This document shows, one piece after another, positions 56,268 through 64,000 of a DNA stretch of 64,000 nt. Below the pieces are notes generated by a model. The model searched no databases. It saw only the letters and a list, made by a program, of their open reading frames with translations, and was not told the DNA's origin. This DNA comes from an uncultured Methylotenera sp. (GTDB lineage Bacteria > Pseudomonadota > Gammaproteobacteria > Burkholderiales > Methylophilaceae). Every line of letters begins with the position of its first letter. Position 1 is the first letter of the stretch. The stretch lies in contig NZ_CAMLGS010000005.1 in NCBI RefSeq assembly GCF_946479685.1, positions 1 to 64,000 on the forward strand, read 5' to 3'. The position numbers and the translations under genes are program-made.

Positions 56268-56296
56268 CTGCTTTTAAGCTTCAGCGCTAAAAGCAG
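56268..56296 (+). other. Hairpin in the dnaK 5' leader
   Basis: A perfect 9-bp stem (56268-56276 with 56288-56296) with an 11-nt loop lies between the dnaK promoter and its ribosome binding site (AAAGGAAA, ending 8 nt before the ATG at 56328). It may stabilise the leader or act as a thermosensitive element. The stem does not cover the ribosome binding site. Confidence 0.45.
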
Positions 56297-56327
56297 TGGG
56301 AACAAATTTAAAGTAAAAGGAAATAAA

Positions 56328-58250
56328 ATGGGAAAAATTATTGGTATTGACTTAGGTACAACGAACTCTTGCGTAGCCGTAATGGAAGGCGGCAAACCAC
56401 GCGTGATTGAAAACGCTGAGGGTGCTCGTACTACCCCGTCTATCATTGCGTATCAAGAAGATGGCGAAATCTTAGCGGGCGCACCGGCTAAACGCCAAGC
56501 TGTGACCAACCCAAAAAATACGCTTTATGCAGTTAAGCGTTTGATTGGCCGTCGTTTTGAAGAAAAAGAAGTACAAAAAGACATCGGCTTGATGCCTTAC
56601 ACCATCGCTAAAGCTGATAACGGCGACGCATGGGTAGAAGTGCGCGGCAGCAAAATGGCACCGCCACAAATTTCAGCTGAAGTTTTACGCAAAATGAAAA
56701 AAACTGCGGAAGACTATCTGGGTGAAGAAGTAACAGAAGCGGTCATTACTGTGCCAGCTTACTTCAACGACAGTCAACGTCAGGCTACTAAAGATGCAGG
56801 CCGTATCGCTGGTTTAGAAGTTAAACGTATCATCAACGAACCAACAGCAGCAGCATTGGCGTTCGGTTTAGACAAACAAGAAGGCGACCGTAAGATTGCG
56901 GTGTATGACTTGGGCGGCGGTACATTTGACGTATCTATCATTGAAATTTCAAGCATCGATGGCGAACACCAATTTGAAGTGCTTTCAACCAACGGCGATA
57001 CATTCCTAGGTGGTGAAGACTTTGACAACCGTTTAATCGACTTCTTAGCTGATGAATTCAAGAAAGAAAATGGCTTAGACTTACGCAACGACTTATTGGC
57101 TAAACAACGTTTGAAAGAAGCTGCAGAAAAAGCAAAAATCGAGCTTTCAGGCGCACAACAAACTGAAGTGAACTTGCCATACATCACTGCAGACGCAACA
57201 GGCCCTAAACACTTGGTAGTAAAAATTACCCGTGCAAAATTAGAGTCATTGGTTGACGACTTGATCGAGCGCACTATCGCTCCATGCCGTACAGCATTGA
57301 AAGATGCTGGTGTTTCAGCTTCTGACATCTCTGACGTGATTTTGGTTGGCGGTCAAAGCCGTATGCCTAAAGTGCAAGAAAAAGTAAAAGAAATCTTCGG
57401 TAAAGAGCCACGTAAAGACGTGAACCCAGACGAAGCAGTTGCAGTTGGTGCAGCGATTCAAGGTGGCGTATTGCAAGGTGACGTAAAAGACGTGTTGTTG
57501 CTAGACGTAACACCATTGTCATTAGGTATTGAAACACTAGGTGGCGTGATGACTAAACTCATCAAGAAAAACACCACGATTCCTACCAAGGCATCACAAG
57601 TGTTCTCAACCGCTGATGACAACCAAAATGCAGTAACGATTCAAGTGTTGCAAGGCGAGCGCGAAATGGCGTCAGCTAATAAATCACTTGGCCAATTTAA
57701 CTTGAGCGACATTCCACCAGCACCACGTGGCATGCCACAAATTGAAGTGACTTTTGACATCGATGCCAACGGTATTTTGCATGTTTCAGCAAAAGACAAA
57801 GCAACTGGCAAAGAAAACAAAATCACCATCAAGGCAAACTCTGGTCTTTCTGAAGAAGAAATCAAGAAGATGGAAGAAGATGCAGTTAAATATGCAGAAG
57901 AAGACCGCAAATTACGCGAGCTTGTAGATGCACGCAACGCTGGTGATGGCGCAGTACACTCTGTGAAAAAATCATTAACAGAGCACGGCGACAAACTAGA
58001 AGCGGCTGAAAAAGAAGCGATTGAAGCTGCAGTTAAAGATCTGGAAGAAGCATTGAAATCAGATGACAAAGCTGAAATCGAAGCAAAAACTGAAGCTTTA
58101 ACCACTGTGTCACAAAAACTAGGCGAGAAAGTTTACGCAGAGCAACAAGCGCAAGCAAATGCTCAAAACGCACAACCTAGCCCAGAAGGTGAAAAAACTG
58201 TGGATGGCGACGTAGTTGATGCAGAGTTTGAAGAAGTGAAGAAAGACTAA
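56328..58250 (+). CDS. dnaK: Molecular chaperone DnaK (Hsp70)
   Basis: ATP-dependent chaperone, 640 aa. The amino terminus [17 protein letters not shown] holds phosphate loop 1, and [14 protein letters not shown] (about residues 190-203) holds phosphate loop 2. A later [15 protein letters not shown] follows. The substrate-binding domain starts near [14 protein letters not shown], and the tail ends [10 protein letters not shown], the usual EEVKKD-like terminus. It has its own sigma-32 promoter. A hairpin and 101 bp separate it from dnaJ. Confidence 0.99.
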   Translation: MGKIIGIDLGTTNSCVAVMEGGKPRVIENAEGARTTPSIIAYQEDGEILAGAPAKRQAVTNPKNTLYAVKRLIGRRFEEKEVQKDIGLMPYTIAKADNGDAWVEVRGSKMAPPQISAEVLRKMKKTAEDYLGEEVTEAVITVPAYFNDSQRQATKDAGRIAGLEVKRIINEPTAAALAFGLDKQEGDRKIAVYDLGGGTFDVSIIEISSIDGEHQFEVLSTNGDTFLGGEDFDNRLIDFLADEFKKENGLDLRNDLLAKQRLKEAAEKAKIELSGAQQTEVNLPYITADATGPKHLVVKITRAKLESLVDDLIERTIAPCRTALKDAGVSASDISDVILVGGQSRMPKVQEKVKEIFGKEPRKDVNPDEAVAVGAAIQGGVLQGDVKDVLLLDVTPLSLGIETLGGVMTKLIKKNTTIPTKASQVFSTADDNQNAVTIQVLQGEREMASANKSLGQFNLSDIPPAPRGMPQIEVTFDIDANGILHVSAKDKATGKENKITIKANSGLSEEEIKKMEEDAVKYAEEDRKLRELVDARNAGDGAVHSVKKSLTEHGDKLEAAEKEAIEAAVKDLEEALKSDDKAEIEAKTEALTTVSQKLGEKVYAEQQAQANAQNAQPSPEGEKTVDGDVVDAEFEEVKKD

Positions 58251-58275
58251 TTTTAGCGCTAGCTTATGGTCTACA

Positions 58276-58303
58276 GTCGTTAGCGTCCACGGATGCTAAC
58301 GAC
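58276..58303 (+). terminator. Hairpin between dnaK and dnaJ (partial terminator)
   Basis: A perfect 9-bp stem (58276-58284 with 58295-58303), 10-nt loop, followed by TTTTCC. It is probably a leaky terminator lowering dnaJ relative to dnaK. Confidence 0.55.
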
Positions 58304-58351
58304 TTTTCCATTTAAACAAGCAAGTCCCAACTCAATATTACAGACTAAATT

Positions 58352-59482
58352 ATGGCAGCTAAAAAAGATTACTACGAGGTTCTCGGCGTTAACAAGGATG
58401 CCTCTGAAGAAGAGATTAAAAAGGCTTATCGCAAACTGGCGATGAAGTACCATCCTGACCGTAACCCGGACAACCCAAAAGCAGAAGATCAATTTAAAGA
58501 GGCTAAAGAAGCCTACGAAATGCTCTCTGATGACCAAAAGCGCGCAGCCTATGACCAATACGGCCACGCCGGTGTTGACCCTAGCATGGGTGGCGGCGGA
58601 GGCGGCTTTGGCGGTGCAGGTTTCGGTGATGCGTTCGGCGATATCTTCGGTGACATTTTTGGTGGTGGCGCACGTGGTCAACGCAGCAATGTTTATCGCG
58701 GTGCTGATTTGCGCTACAACATGGAAATTTCGCTGGAAGACGCAGCTAAAGGCACTGAAACCAAGATTCGCATTCCAGTACAGGCAAAATGTGACCCATG
58801 TGGCGGCACTGGTGCAAAATCAGGTAAATCACCTGTCACCTGCTCAACCTGCGGCGGCCACGGCCAAGTACGTATGCAGCAAGGCTTTTTCTCAGTACAG
58901 CAAACTTGTCCTAAGTGCCATGGCACAGGTAAAGTCATTAAAGACGAAGACAAATGTACTAGCTGTCACGGTGCTGGTCGCGTCAAACAAAATAAAACAC
59001 TGTCCGTTAAGATTCCAGCAGGTGTGGATGAGGGTGACAGAATCCGCTTAAGCGGCGAAGGTGAAGCCGGCGTTAACGGCGGCCCAACCGGTGACTTGTA
59101 TGTTGTGATTCACCTGAAAACCCACGAAATTTTCCAACGCGATGGCGGAAATTTACACTGCGAGATGCCTATCAGCTTTAGCACCGCAGCACTGGGTGGC
59201 GAAATTGAAGTACCAACCCTAGATGGCTCAGCAAAAATGAAGATTCCTGCTGAAACCCAAACCGGTGGCGTATTTAGATTACGCGGCAAAGGCATTAAAC
59301 CACTGCGCTCTAGCGACTATGGCGATTTAATGGTGCATGTAGTGGTGGAAACACCAGTAAAACTAACTACACGCCAAAAAGAACTGTTACGTGAGTTTGA
59401 AGAAAGCACACAAGCAGACGCTGGCAAACACAGCCCTAAAAACAAAAGCTGGGTAGATAAAGCCAAAGACTTTTTTGGATAA
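58352..59482 (+). CDS. dnaJ: Chaperone DnaJ (Hsp40)
   Basis: Cochaperone that delivers substrates to DnaK and stimulates its ATPase. 376 aa: J domain (residues 1-70) with HPD in [12 protein letters not shown], a Gly/Phe-rich stretch (about 75-112), and four C-x2-C-x-G-x-G zinc repeats (about 144-212). The carboxy-terminal substrate domains follow. The length is normal. It is the last gene of the cluster and is followed by a strong terminator. Confidence 0.99.
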   Translation: MAAKKDYYEVLGVNKDASEEEIKKAYRKLAMKYHPDRNPDNPKAEDQFKEAKEAYEMLSDDQKRAAYDQYGHAGVDPSMGGGGGGFGGAGFGDAFGDIFGDIFGGGARGQRSNVYRGADLRYNMEISLEDAAKGTETKIRIPVQAKCDPCGGTGAKSGKSPVTCSTCGGHGQVRMQQGFFSVQQTCPKCHGTGKVIKDEDKCTSCHGAGRVKQNKTLSVKIPAGVDEGDRIRLSGEGEAGVNGGPTGDLYVVIHLKTHEIFQRDGGNLHCEMPISFSTAALGGEIEVPTLDGSAKMKIPAETQTGGVFRLRGKGIKPLRSSDYGDLMVHVVVETPVKLTTRQKELLREFEESTQADAGKHSPKNKSWVDKAKDFFG

Positions 59483-59512
59483 GTTGCTTAAAAAGTAAGT
59501 TTTACGCTTAAT

Positions 59513-59540
59513 AAAAAGGCCTGCGATTGCAGGCCTTTTT
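59513..59540 (+). terminator. Terminator of the dnaK-dnaJ unit
   Basis: A perfect 12-bp stem (59513-59524 with 59529-59540), 4-nt loop, with an A-run in the 5' arm and T-run in the 3' arm, so also usable from the other strand by hxlR. Confidence 0.92.
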
Positions 59541-59603
59541 ATTTTACTAAGACTCTTTACATGAGCGCCTACAATCGGCCCAAAGCAGACCTTCACTTTT
59601 CCA

Positions 59604-60047
59604 TTATTCGTCGCTTGGCTCGACGATTTGTATCGGCCTAGTACCGATTCTTGCCCCTGTAACCTCATCTAATACGACAGGTTTAATCTCCGTACCTGTT
59701 TCCGCATCCAAGAAACGCACTAACTTACCATCCCCGCGATATTTCCGCCCCCAGTCTCCAATCATAAAAAGTACGGGCAGAAAGTCTCTGCCTGCTGCTG
59801 TCAGCACATATTCATCACGCGGCGGATGTTCTGAATAGATCCTTTTTTCAAGGATACCTTCCTCGGTGAGAGTCGCCAGACGCTTGGTCAGTATTGTCGG
59901 TGCAATACTGAGATTTTTACGAAACTGCTCAAAGCGCGTGAGGCCAGCATGCGCATCTCTAAGTATCAATATACTCCACGCGTCTCCAAGAAAGTCGAGA
60001 CTCCTAGCGATTGGACAATAATTTTTAGCATTAACTTTTGAGTTCAT
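59604..60047 (-). CDS. HxlR family transcriptional regulator
   Basis: 147-aa winged-helix regulator. The HxlR signature NYCPIARSLDFLGDAWSILILRD is recognised from its parts: a CPIARSLDFLG segment with Cys near residue 11, then GDAWSILILRDA. The wing contains RDEYVLTAAGRDFLP. Several HxlR proteins sense electrophiles or quinones through this cysteine. It is divergent from an SDR gene, and palindromes built on GATAGT/ACTATC fill the shared gap, so autoregulation and control of the redox genes is likely (inferred). Confidence 0.93.
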   Translation of the reverse strand: MNSKVNAKNYCPIARSLDFLGDAWSILILRDAHAGLTRFEQFRKNLSIAPTILTKRLATLTEEGILEKRIYSEHPPRDEYVLTAAGRDFLPVLFMIGDWGRKYRGDGKLVRFLDAETGTEIKPVVLDEVTGARIGTRPIQIVEPSDE

Positions 60048-60089
60048 ATCATTTAAATAGTGACATAGTATTAAATCAGCAGTAACATT

Positions 60090-60133
60090 ACTATCATATT
60101 GATAGTGACAGTTGCTTTCAATTCGATAGTATC
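60090..60133. promoter_or_regulatory. Palindromic operators and promoter in the hxlR/SDR gap
   Basis: ACTATCA-TAT-TGATAGT (60090-60106) is a perfect 7-bp inverted repeat. GATAGTATC (60125-60133) is a second, shorter palindrome with the same core. A plausible SDR promoter has TTGCTT (60112-60117) and TGTAAA (60136-60141), with the second palindrome between them. Binding by the adjacent HxlR regulator is inferred. Confidence 0.6.
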
Positions 60134-60167
60134 ACTGTAAAGTCAGAAAATCCACCCTTAAAGGAGA

Positions 60168-61016
60168 TTGGTTATGAGTAAAAAAGGATTAGGTATTGCC
60201 ATTGTCACAGGTGCATCATCAGGTATTGGTAAGGCCACCGCAGAGTTATTAGCAAACTCTGGATATAAGGTCTATGGAACAAGCCGTAAGGGAGCATCAG
60301 CCGCTGAAGGCTCTTACAAAATGATTGCACTGGATGTGAACAGCGAAGCTTCTATAGAAGCTGCCTTAAAAGAAATAATCCAAATTGAAGGCCGGATTGA
60401 TCTGGTTGTTAACAACGCCGGCTTTGGGGTGGCACCAGGTGGAGCCGAAGAAAGCTCAATTGAACAAACCAAGATGATTTTTGATACTAACTTTTTTGGG
60501 ATTGTTCGCATGACGCGTGCTGTTGTGCCGTATATGAGAAAACAGGGCGAAGGTAGGATTATCAATATCGGTTCCATTCTTGGACTGATACCGGCGCCAT
60601 ACATGGCAACCTACGCCGCCACTAAACATGCAGTCGAGGGGTTTTCTGAATCGCTAGATCATGAGTTTAGAACAAGAGGCATCCGTGTTTCGGTGGTTGA
60701 ACCTGGCTATACCAATACGCAATTTGAAGCCAATACACTAGAAGTAGATGCCAAAATAGATGAGTACAACATCGCGCGGAAAGCGCTCACAAAATTAATG
60801 AAAGTAGCTATTGCAGGCGGCGATGATCCCAAGGTAGTTGCCAATGTAGTATTGAAAGCTGCCAATGCCAAACATCCTAAGCTGCGTTACGCCGCTGGAA
60901 AATTAGCATGCCGCTTGAGCTTGCTGAGAAGATTTGCGCCTGCTGCGTTAGTTGATATGGGCATTCGTAAAGAGATGCAACTTGACTCACTCGACAAAGT
61001 AGCTAGCCAACCATAA
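60168..61016 (+). CDS. Short-chain dehydrogenase/reductase
   Basis: Classical SDR of 282 aa. The NAD(P) loop TGASSGIGKATAEL is at about residues 13-26, NNAGFG at about 83-88, and a catalytic Ser region IGSILGLIPAPY precedes the Tyr-x3-Lys in YAATKHAVEG (about 146-155). RK residues after the first beta strand (TSRKGA) suggest NADP preference. The substrate is unknown. AAGGAGAT precedes the start. It is first of a three-gene run opposite hxlR. Confidence 0.92.
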   Translation: MVMSKKGLGIAIVTGASSGIGKATAELLANSGYKVYGTSRKGASAAEGSYKMIALDVNSEASIEAALKEIIQIEGRIDLVVNNAGFGVAPGGAEESSIEQTKMIFDTNFFGIVRMTRAVVPYMRKQGEGRIINIGSILGLIPAPYMATYAATKHAVEGFSESLDHEFRTRGIRVSVVEPGYTNTQFEANTLEVDAKIDEYNIARKALTKLMKVAIAGGDDPKVVANVVLKAANAKHPKLRYAAGKLACRLSLLRRFAPAALVDMGIRKEMQLDSLDKVASQP

Positions 61017-61025
61017 GAGACCGTC

Positions 61026-61403
61026 ATGAAACTATCTTTTCACCGATTAGCCGTATTCACCTCAGCTCTATTTTTAATACTGGCTATGACTTGGATGTTT
61101 GCACCCTTTTATTTGCTGTCAGAGTGGGGAGTGAATCTATCAACTGCGGCAGGGTTAGTTGGCAGGCGAGCAGCAGCACTTTATGCAGGCATTGCAGTGA
61201 TGTTTTTCATGGCGAGAAATGCGGCACAATCTACAACCCGCACTGCACTCAACTACGGAATGATAACGTCCTGTACGATGCTAGCGCTACTAGGTGCGTA
61301 TGAGTTTGCTACAGGTCACGCAACCAACGGCATTCTGGCAGCCATTTTTATCGAAGTCGCCCTTGTTCTAGCATTTTTGTATGTCGGCTGGCGCAGGAAG
61401 TAA
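61026..61403 (+). CDS. Small membrane protein, four predicted helices, unknown
   Basis: 125 aa with hydrophobic segments near residues 9-29, 42-62, 72-91 and 98-120, and basic ends (WRRK at the carboxy terminus). It may belong to the DUF4345-like group, but I am not certain. It starts 9 bp after the SDR stop, with GAGA before the ATG, so it belongs to the hxlR-regulated run. No catalytic motif is seen. Confidence 0.65.
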   Translation: MKLSFHRLAVFTSALFLILAMTWMFAPFYLLSEWGVNLSTAAGLVGRRAAALYAGIAVMFFMARNAAQSTTRTALNYGMITSCTMLALLGAYEFATGHATNGILAAIFIEVALVLAFLYVGWRRK

Positions 61404-61437
61404 ACAGCACCATCAACAAAAAATCAGGAGTGAAATG

Positions 61438-62439
61438 ATGAAAGCATTAATATTGAAACGTTATGGCAAGTCGGATCAACTCGACTTTGCAAACATTCCA
61501 CGACCCACGATAAAACCTGACGAAATGCTGGTACAGGTACACGCTGCAGGTATTAATCCTATCGATTACATGATTCCCAAAAGAATGTTCAAGGCCATAC
61601 TAAAATTTAAACTGCCAGCTACGATGGGCAGCGATTTGGCAGGTGTCGTGGTTGAAGTTGGGAGTCTCGTAACACGTTTCAAGCCGGGCGATGCCGTCTT
61701 CGCCAGCATCTTCGACCTTGGCACAGGAGCACTTGCTGAGTATGCTGTTGTGCCAGAAAGCGCTGCCGCAATAAAACCGGAAAATCTAGATTTCGTACAG
61801 GCGGCTTCGATTCCAATGGTCGGCCTCACGTCATGGCAAGCACTTAAAGAGCGAGCGCATATCAAGCCTGGACAAAAGGTATTCATCCCAGCTGGTTCAG
61901 GAGGAATAGGCACATTTGCGATCCAACTCGCAAAACACCTAGGAGCAAAGGTAGGGACCACAACCAGTACAGGCAACCTAGATTTAGTGCAGCGCCTAGG
62001 AGCCGATGAGGTAATTGATTACAAGAAGCAGGAGTTCGAGGATGTGCTGCAAGACTATGATGTGGTACTGGGTACTATTAGAGGCGACGGGATTGAGAAG
62101 TCTCTACAGATTTTGAAACCAAAGAGTAGCGTCGTTTCACTCATAGGCCCACCAGATGCTGCGTTCGCCCGCGCCAGAGGCATGAACTTCCTAATGAAGT
62201 TCATATTCGGGTTGATTAGTGGCAAGATAATTCGTCAAGCCAGGAAACGCGGCGCCGAGTACTCCTTCCTATTCCTACAACCTGATGGCCACCAACTCGC
62301 AGAGATCGGTAAGCTTCTCGACGCTGGGCACATCGTTCCGGTAATCGACAAAATTTTTCCATTCGAGCAAACAAAGGATGCTCTGACCTATCTCGAAGAG
62401 GGGCGGGCTAAAGGCAAAGTAGTGATTAAGGTTGTTTAA
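61438..62439 (+). CDS. Quinone oxidoreductase-like MDR protein (zinc-free alcohol dehydrogenase family)
   Basis: 333 aa, medium-chain dehydrogenase/reductase without the structural zinc cysteines. It has GroES-like amino-terminal domain with VHAAGINPIDYMIP and GSDLAGVV. The NADPH loop is VFIPAGSGGIGTFAIQLAKHLGAKVGTT, recognised from GSGGIGTFA (about residues 145-153). The family reduces quinones or enones. I choose ATG 61438 because AGGAG lies 7 nt upstream; an upstream in-frame ATG at 61381 would overlap the previous gene by 23 bp and lacks a ribosome binding site. Part of the hxlR cassette. Confidence 0.9.
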   Translation: MKALILKRYGKSDQLDFANIPRPTIKPDEMLVQVHAAGINPIDYMIPKRMFKAILKFKLPATMGSDLAGVVVEVGSLVTRFKPGDAVFASIFDLGTGALAEYAVVPESAAAIKPENLDFVQAASIPMVGLTSWQALKERAHIKPGQKVFIPAGSGGIGTFAIQLAKHLGAKVGTTTSTGNLDLVQRLGADEVIDYKKQEFEDVLQDYDVVLGTIRGDGIEKSLQILKPKSSVVSLIGPPDAAFARARGMNFLMKFIFGLISGKIIRQARKRGAEYSFLFLQPDGHQLAEIGKLLDAGHIVPVIDKIFPFEQTKDALTYLEEGRAKGKVVIKVV

Positions 62440-62445
62440 TTGTCG

Positions 62446-62532
62446 CTAAATGAAAGCTTCTTGTATCAGAGTAAGTAGTACACCTAATGACCGCTTTGAA
62501 CTGAAAGCAGTCACTCTGATTTAATCATTTAG
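62446..62532. other. Three-tier nested inverted repeat downstream of the MDR gene
   Basis: CTAAATGA/TCATTTAG (62446-62453, 62525-62532) encloses ATCAGAGT/ACTCTGAT (62465-62472, 62513-62520), which encloses GCTTT/AAAGC (62493-62497, 62504-62508). All three arms are perfect and nested in register. The element begins 6 bp after the MDR stop codon. It may be a 3' mRNA stabiliser or a remnant of a mobile hairpin repeat. Confidence 0.6.
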
Positions 62533-62541
62533 AGTAATCAA

Positions 62542-62573
62542 CTTTTTTGAGAAGATCATATAAATCAAAAAAG
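62542..62573. terminator. Hairpin between the MDR gene and the antiporter gene
   Basis: CTTTTTTGA/TCAAAAAAG (62542-62550 with 62565-62573), 14-nt loop. It is A/T-rich with T runs on both strands and lies between convergent genes, so it is probably a weak bidirectional terminator. Confidence 0.5.
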
Positions 62574-62582
62574 CCGACATAG

Positions 62583-64000
62583 CTACTTAGGCGCAAACTG
62601 ATTCACAACGAATTTAGACATACCTACCGCCAACTCTTCTTCCCCATAAAACACCGTGCCTAGGTTATCTTTGCGCAACAACTCCGACTCGTCTTCGTTA
62701 TGCGTCCTCAGCACAATCTCAATTTCCGGCCTCAGCGCTTTGGCAGTATCCACCATTTTGCGTACATCGATAGGCTCAGGTGTTGCCACCACCAACATGG
62801 CAGCATTGGCAATATGCGCCTGTATCAACACGCCAGGTTCAGAGGCGTTGCCAGAAACGGCGGGAATGCCCTTCTTACGCAAGTTTTCAACAATGGCTCT
62901 ATTCTGCTCGGCTACCACAAAAGGAATATTGTGCTCTTTTAGCTCGTTGGCAATTCTGCTGCCAACCCGCCCATAGCCCACAAGCACCACTTGCCCTTCT
63001 AGATATTTACGCTCCGTGCTCATTGGCAGCTCTGCATAAGGGTCTGCTCTTGTTTCGAGCTCTCGCGCCAAGCTAGACATCCCTACCAGCCATTTTCTAA
63101 ACGGCATAATGGCGGAGAACAACAAAGGATTGATGGCGATAGAAATTAACGCACCCGCCAGAATCAGGCTCATGCCCTCAGCTGGAAGAATACCGAGCGA
63201 CACACCCAAGCCTGCTAATATAAAAGAGAACTCGCCAATTTGTGCAAGGCTTGCAGCCACCACCAGCGCCGTATTGAGCGGATAACGGAATGCCAATGTA
63301 ATCGCCATTGCTGCGATGGACTTACCAACGACAATCACGGCTACCACTGCCAGCACGCTCAACGGCTTAGTTAGCAGAATCGACGGCTGAAACAGCATGC
63401 CTACAGAAACAAAGAAAAGCACGGCAAATGCATCTCTTAGTGGCAATGACTCCTGCGCTGCCCGATGGCTAAACTCAGACTCACGCATCACCATACCGGC
63501 AAAGAAGGCACCCAGCGCAAACGAAACACTAAACAGCGCAGCGGCGCCATACGCAATGCCAATAGCAGCAGAGATAACCGATAGCGTAAACAGCTCACGC
63601 GAACCTGTTTTGGCCACATGCCATAACAGCCACGGTAGCAAGCGTTTACCTACCACCAGCATAATTACGATGAATGCAGCCACTTGCAGCAAGGTCACGC
63701 CGATGGTGTGCCAAATTGAGGTCTCAGCACCGCTTACACCTTCTAATGCAGTACCGCCTAGCAAACTAGCTAATGGCGGTAACAGCACTAGCACTAATAC
63801 CGTCAACAGGTCTTCCACCACCAACCAGCCTATCGTAATCTTGGCGTTGATGCTCTGCATCAGGTTTCTCGACTCTAGCGCCCTTAATAGCACCACAGTA
63901 CTAGCGCAAGACAATGCCAAACCAAATACCAGCCCCTCACCAAAGGTCCAGCCCCATGTATTGGCCACATACATCCCAAGCACGGTGGCAATACTCATTT
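62583..64000 (-). CDS. CPA2 family cation/proton antiporter with TrkA-N domain (YbaL/KefB-like), 5' end cut by the window
   Basis: Monovalent cation:proton antiporter-2 family. The visible part holds about nine transmembrane helices. LSCASTVVLLRALESR and WLVVEDLLTVLVLVLLPP are typical of YbaL. After a linker comes the RCK/TrkA-N domain with VLVGYGRVGSRIANEL (about residue 340 of the visible part), expected to bind NAD(H) or a nucleotide as a gate. The frame is open to the window edge. The ATG at 63998 corresponds to an internal position in relatives, so about 80-90 residues are missing. Confidence 0.9.
   Translation of the reverse strand, partial: MSIATVLGMYVANTWGWTFGEGLVFGLALSCASTVVLLRALESRNLMQSINAKITIGWLVVEDLLTVLVLVLLPPLASLLGGTALEGVSGAETSIWHTIGVTLLQVAAFIVIMLVVGKRLLPWLLWHVAKTGSRELFTLSVISAAIGIAYGAAALFSVSFALGAFFAGMVMRESEFSHRAAQESLPLRDAFAVLFFVSVGMLFQPSILLTKPLSVLAVVAVIVVGKSIAAMAITLAFRYPLNTALVVAASLAQIGEFSFILAGLGVSLGILPAEGMSLILAGALISIAINPLLFSAIMPFRKWLVGMSSLARELETRADPYAELPMSTERKYLEGQVVLVGYGRVGSRIANELKEHNIPFVVAEQNRAIVENLRKKGIPAVSGNASEPGVLIQAHIANAAMLVVATPEPIDVRKMVDTAKALRPEIEIVLRTHNEDESELLRKDNLGTVFYGEEELAVGMSKFVVNQFAPK

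Noticed and set aside
56780..57328. 182-codon minus-strand frame within dnaK
   Set aside because: Long antisense frames in dnaK are a known codon-bias artefact, and the sense frame is unambiguous.
1..64000. Defence systems, prophage, insertion sequences, CRISPR arrays, tRNA or rRNA genes
   Set aside because: No transposase, integrase, Cas or other defence gene, regular spacer-repeat array or RNA gene signature was found on reading the window.

Overview
The window is a 64 kb stretch of bacterial chromosome, most likely from a betaproteobacterium of the Methylophilaceae (Methylotenera-like). This rests on the gene order glmM-folP-ftsH-rlmE/yhbY-greA-carB-carA-dapB, the bamE/fur and recN-nadK neighbourhoods, the chain hrcA-hemH ... 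grpE-dnaK-dnaJ, an Entner-Doudoroff edd-eda pair, and a moderate GC content. The genus is inferred, not proven. I see no tRNA, rRNA, CRISPR array, insertion sequence or prophage. Both ends cut through genes: a PiT phosphate transporter on the left and a CPA2 cation/proton antiporter on the right.

Region 1 (1-11,170) is built around phosphate. A PiT permease is followed by pstSCAB, with a Pho box 10 nt upstream of the pstS -10. After a GNAT acetyltransferase and pepN come a GT4 glycosyltransferase, a zinc-dependent phospholipase C-like protein and a PAP2 lipid phosphatase. The GT4 gene has a Pho box with the same geometry as pstS. The divergent phospholipase gene has three TCAT elements at 11-bp period. 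I infer a PhoB-controlled phosphate-saving lipid remodelling module.

Region 2 (11,360-32,740) is core housekeeping: cell-wall precursor (glmM), folate (folP), FtsH protease, 23S rRNA methylation (rlmE), ribosome assembly (yhbY), transcript cleavage (greA), carbamoyl phosphate (carAB), lysine/diaminopimelate (dapB), BamE, Fur, RecN, NAD kinase, a PbgA/YejM-like membrane protein, HrcA and ferrochelatase. A 50-codon reading frame with a strong ribosome binding site and its own terminator lies between folP and ftsH (13,666-13,818).

Region 3 (32,800-55,600) is a lipopolysaccharide core locus lying between hemH and grpE. It holds the ADP-heptose pathway (hldD, gmhA, hldE), heptosyltransferases (waaF, waaC), waaG, waaP, two more kinase-family proteins (one with two kinase-like domains in tandem), a WapO-like carbamoyltransferase, a 2-oxoglutarate oxygenase, GT2, GT25 and GT-C enzymes, a late acyltransferase, galE, and a cytidylyltransferase next to a GPSL-motif protein. 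The edd-eda operon, with a long hairpin between its genes, sits inside the locus.

Region 4 (55,600-64,000) holds grpE, dnaK and dnaJ. grpE and dnaK each have a sigma-32 type promoter with a 14-nt spacer. Next is an HxlR-controlled redox cassette with palindromic operators (hxlR, SDR, small membrane protein, quinone-oxidoreductase-like protein), then the truncated antiporter.
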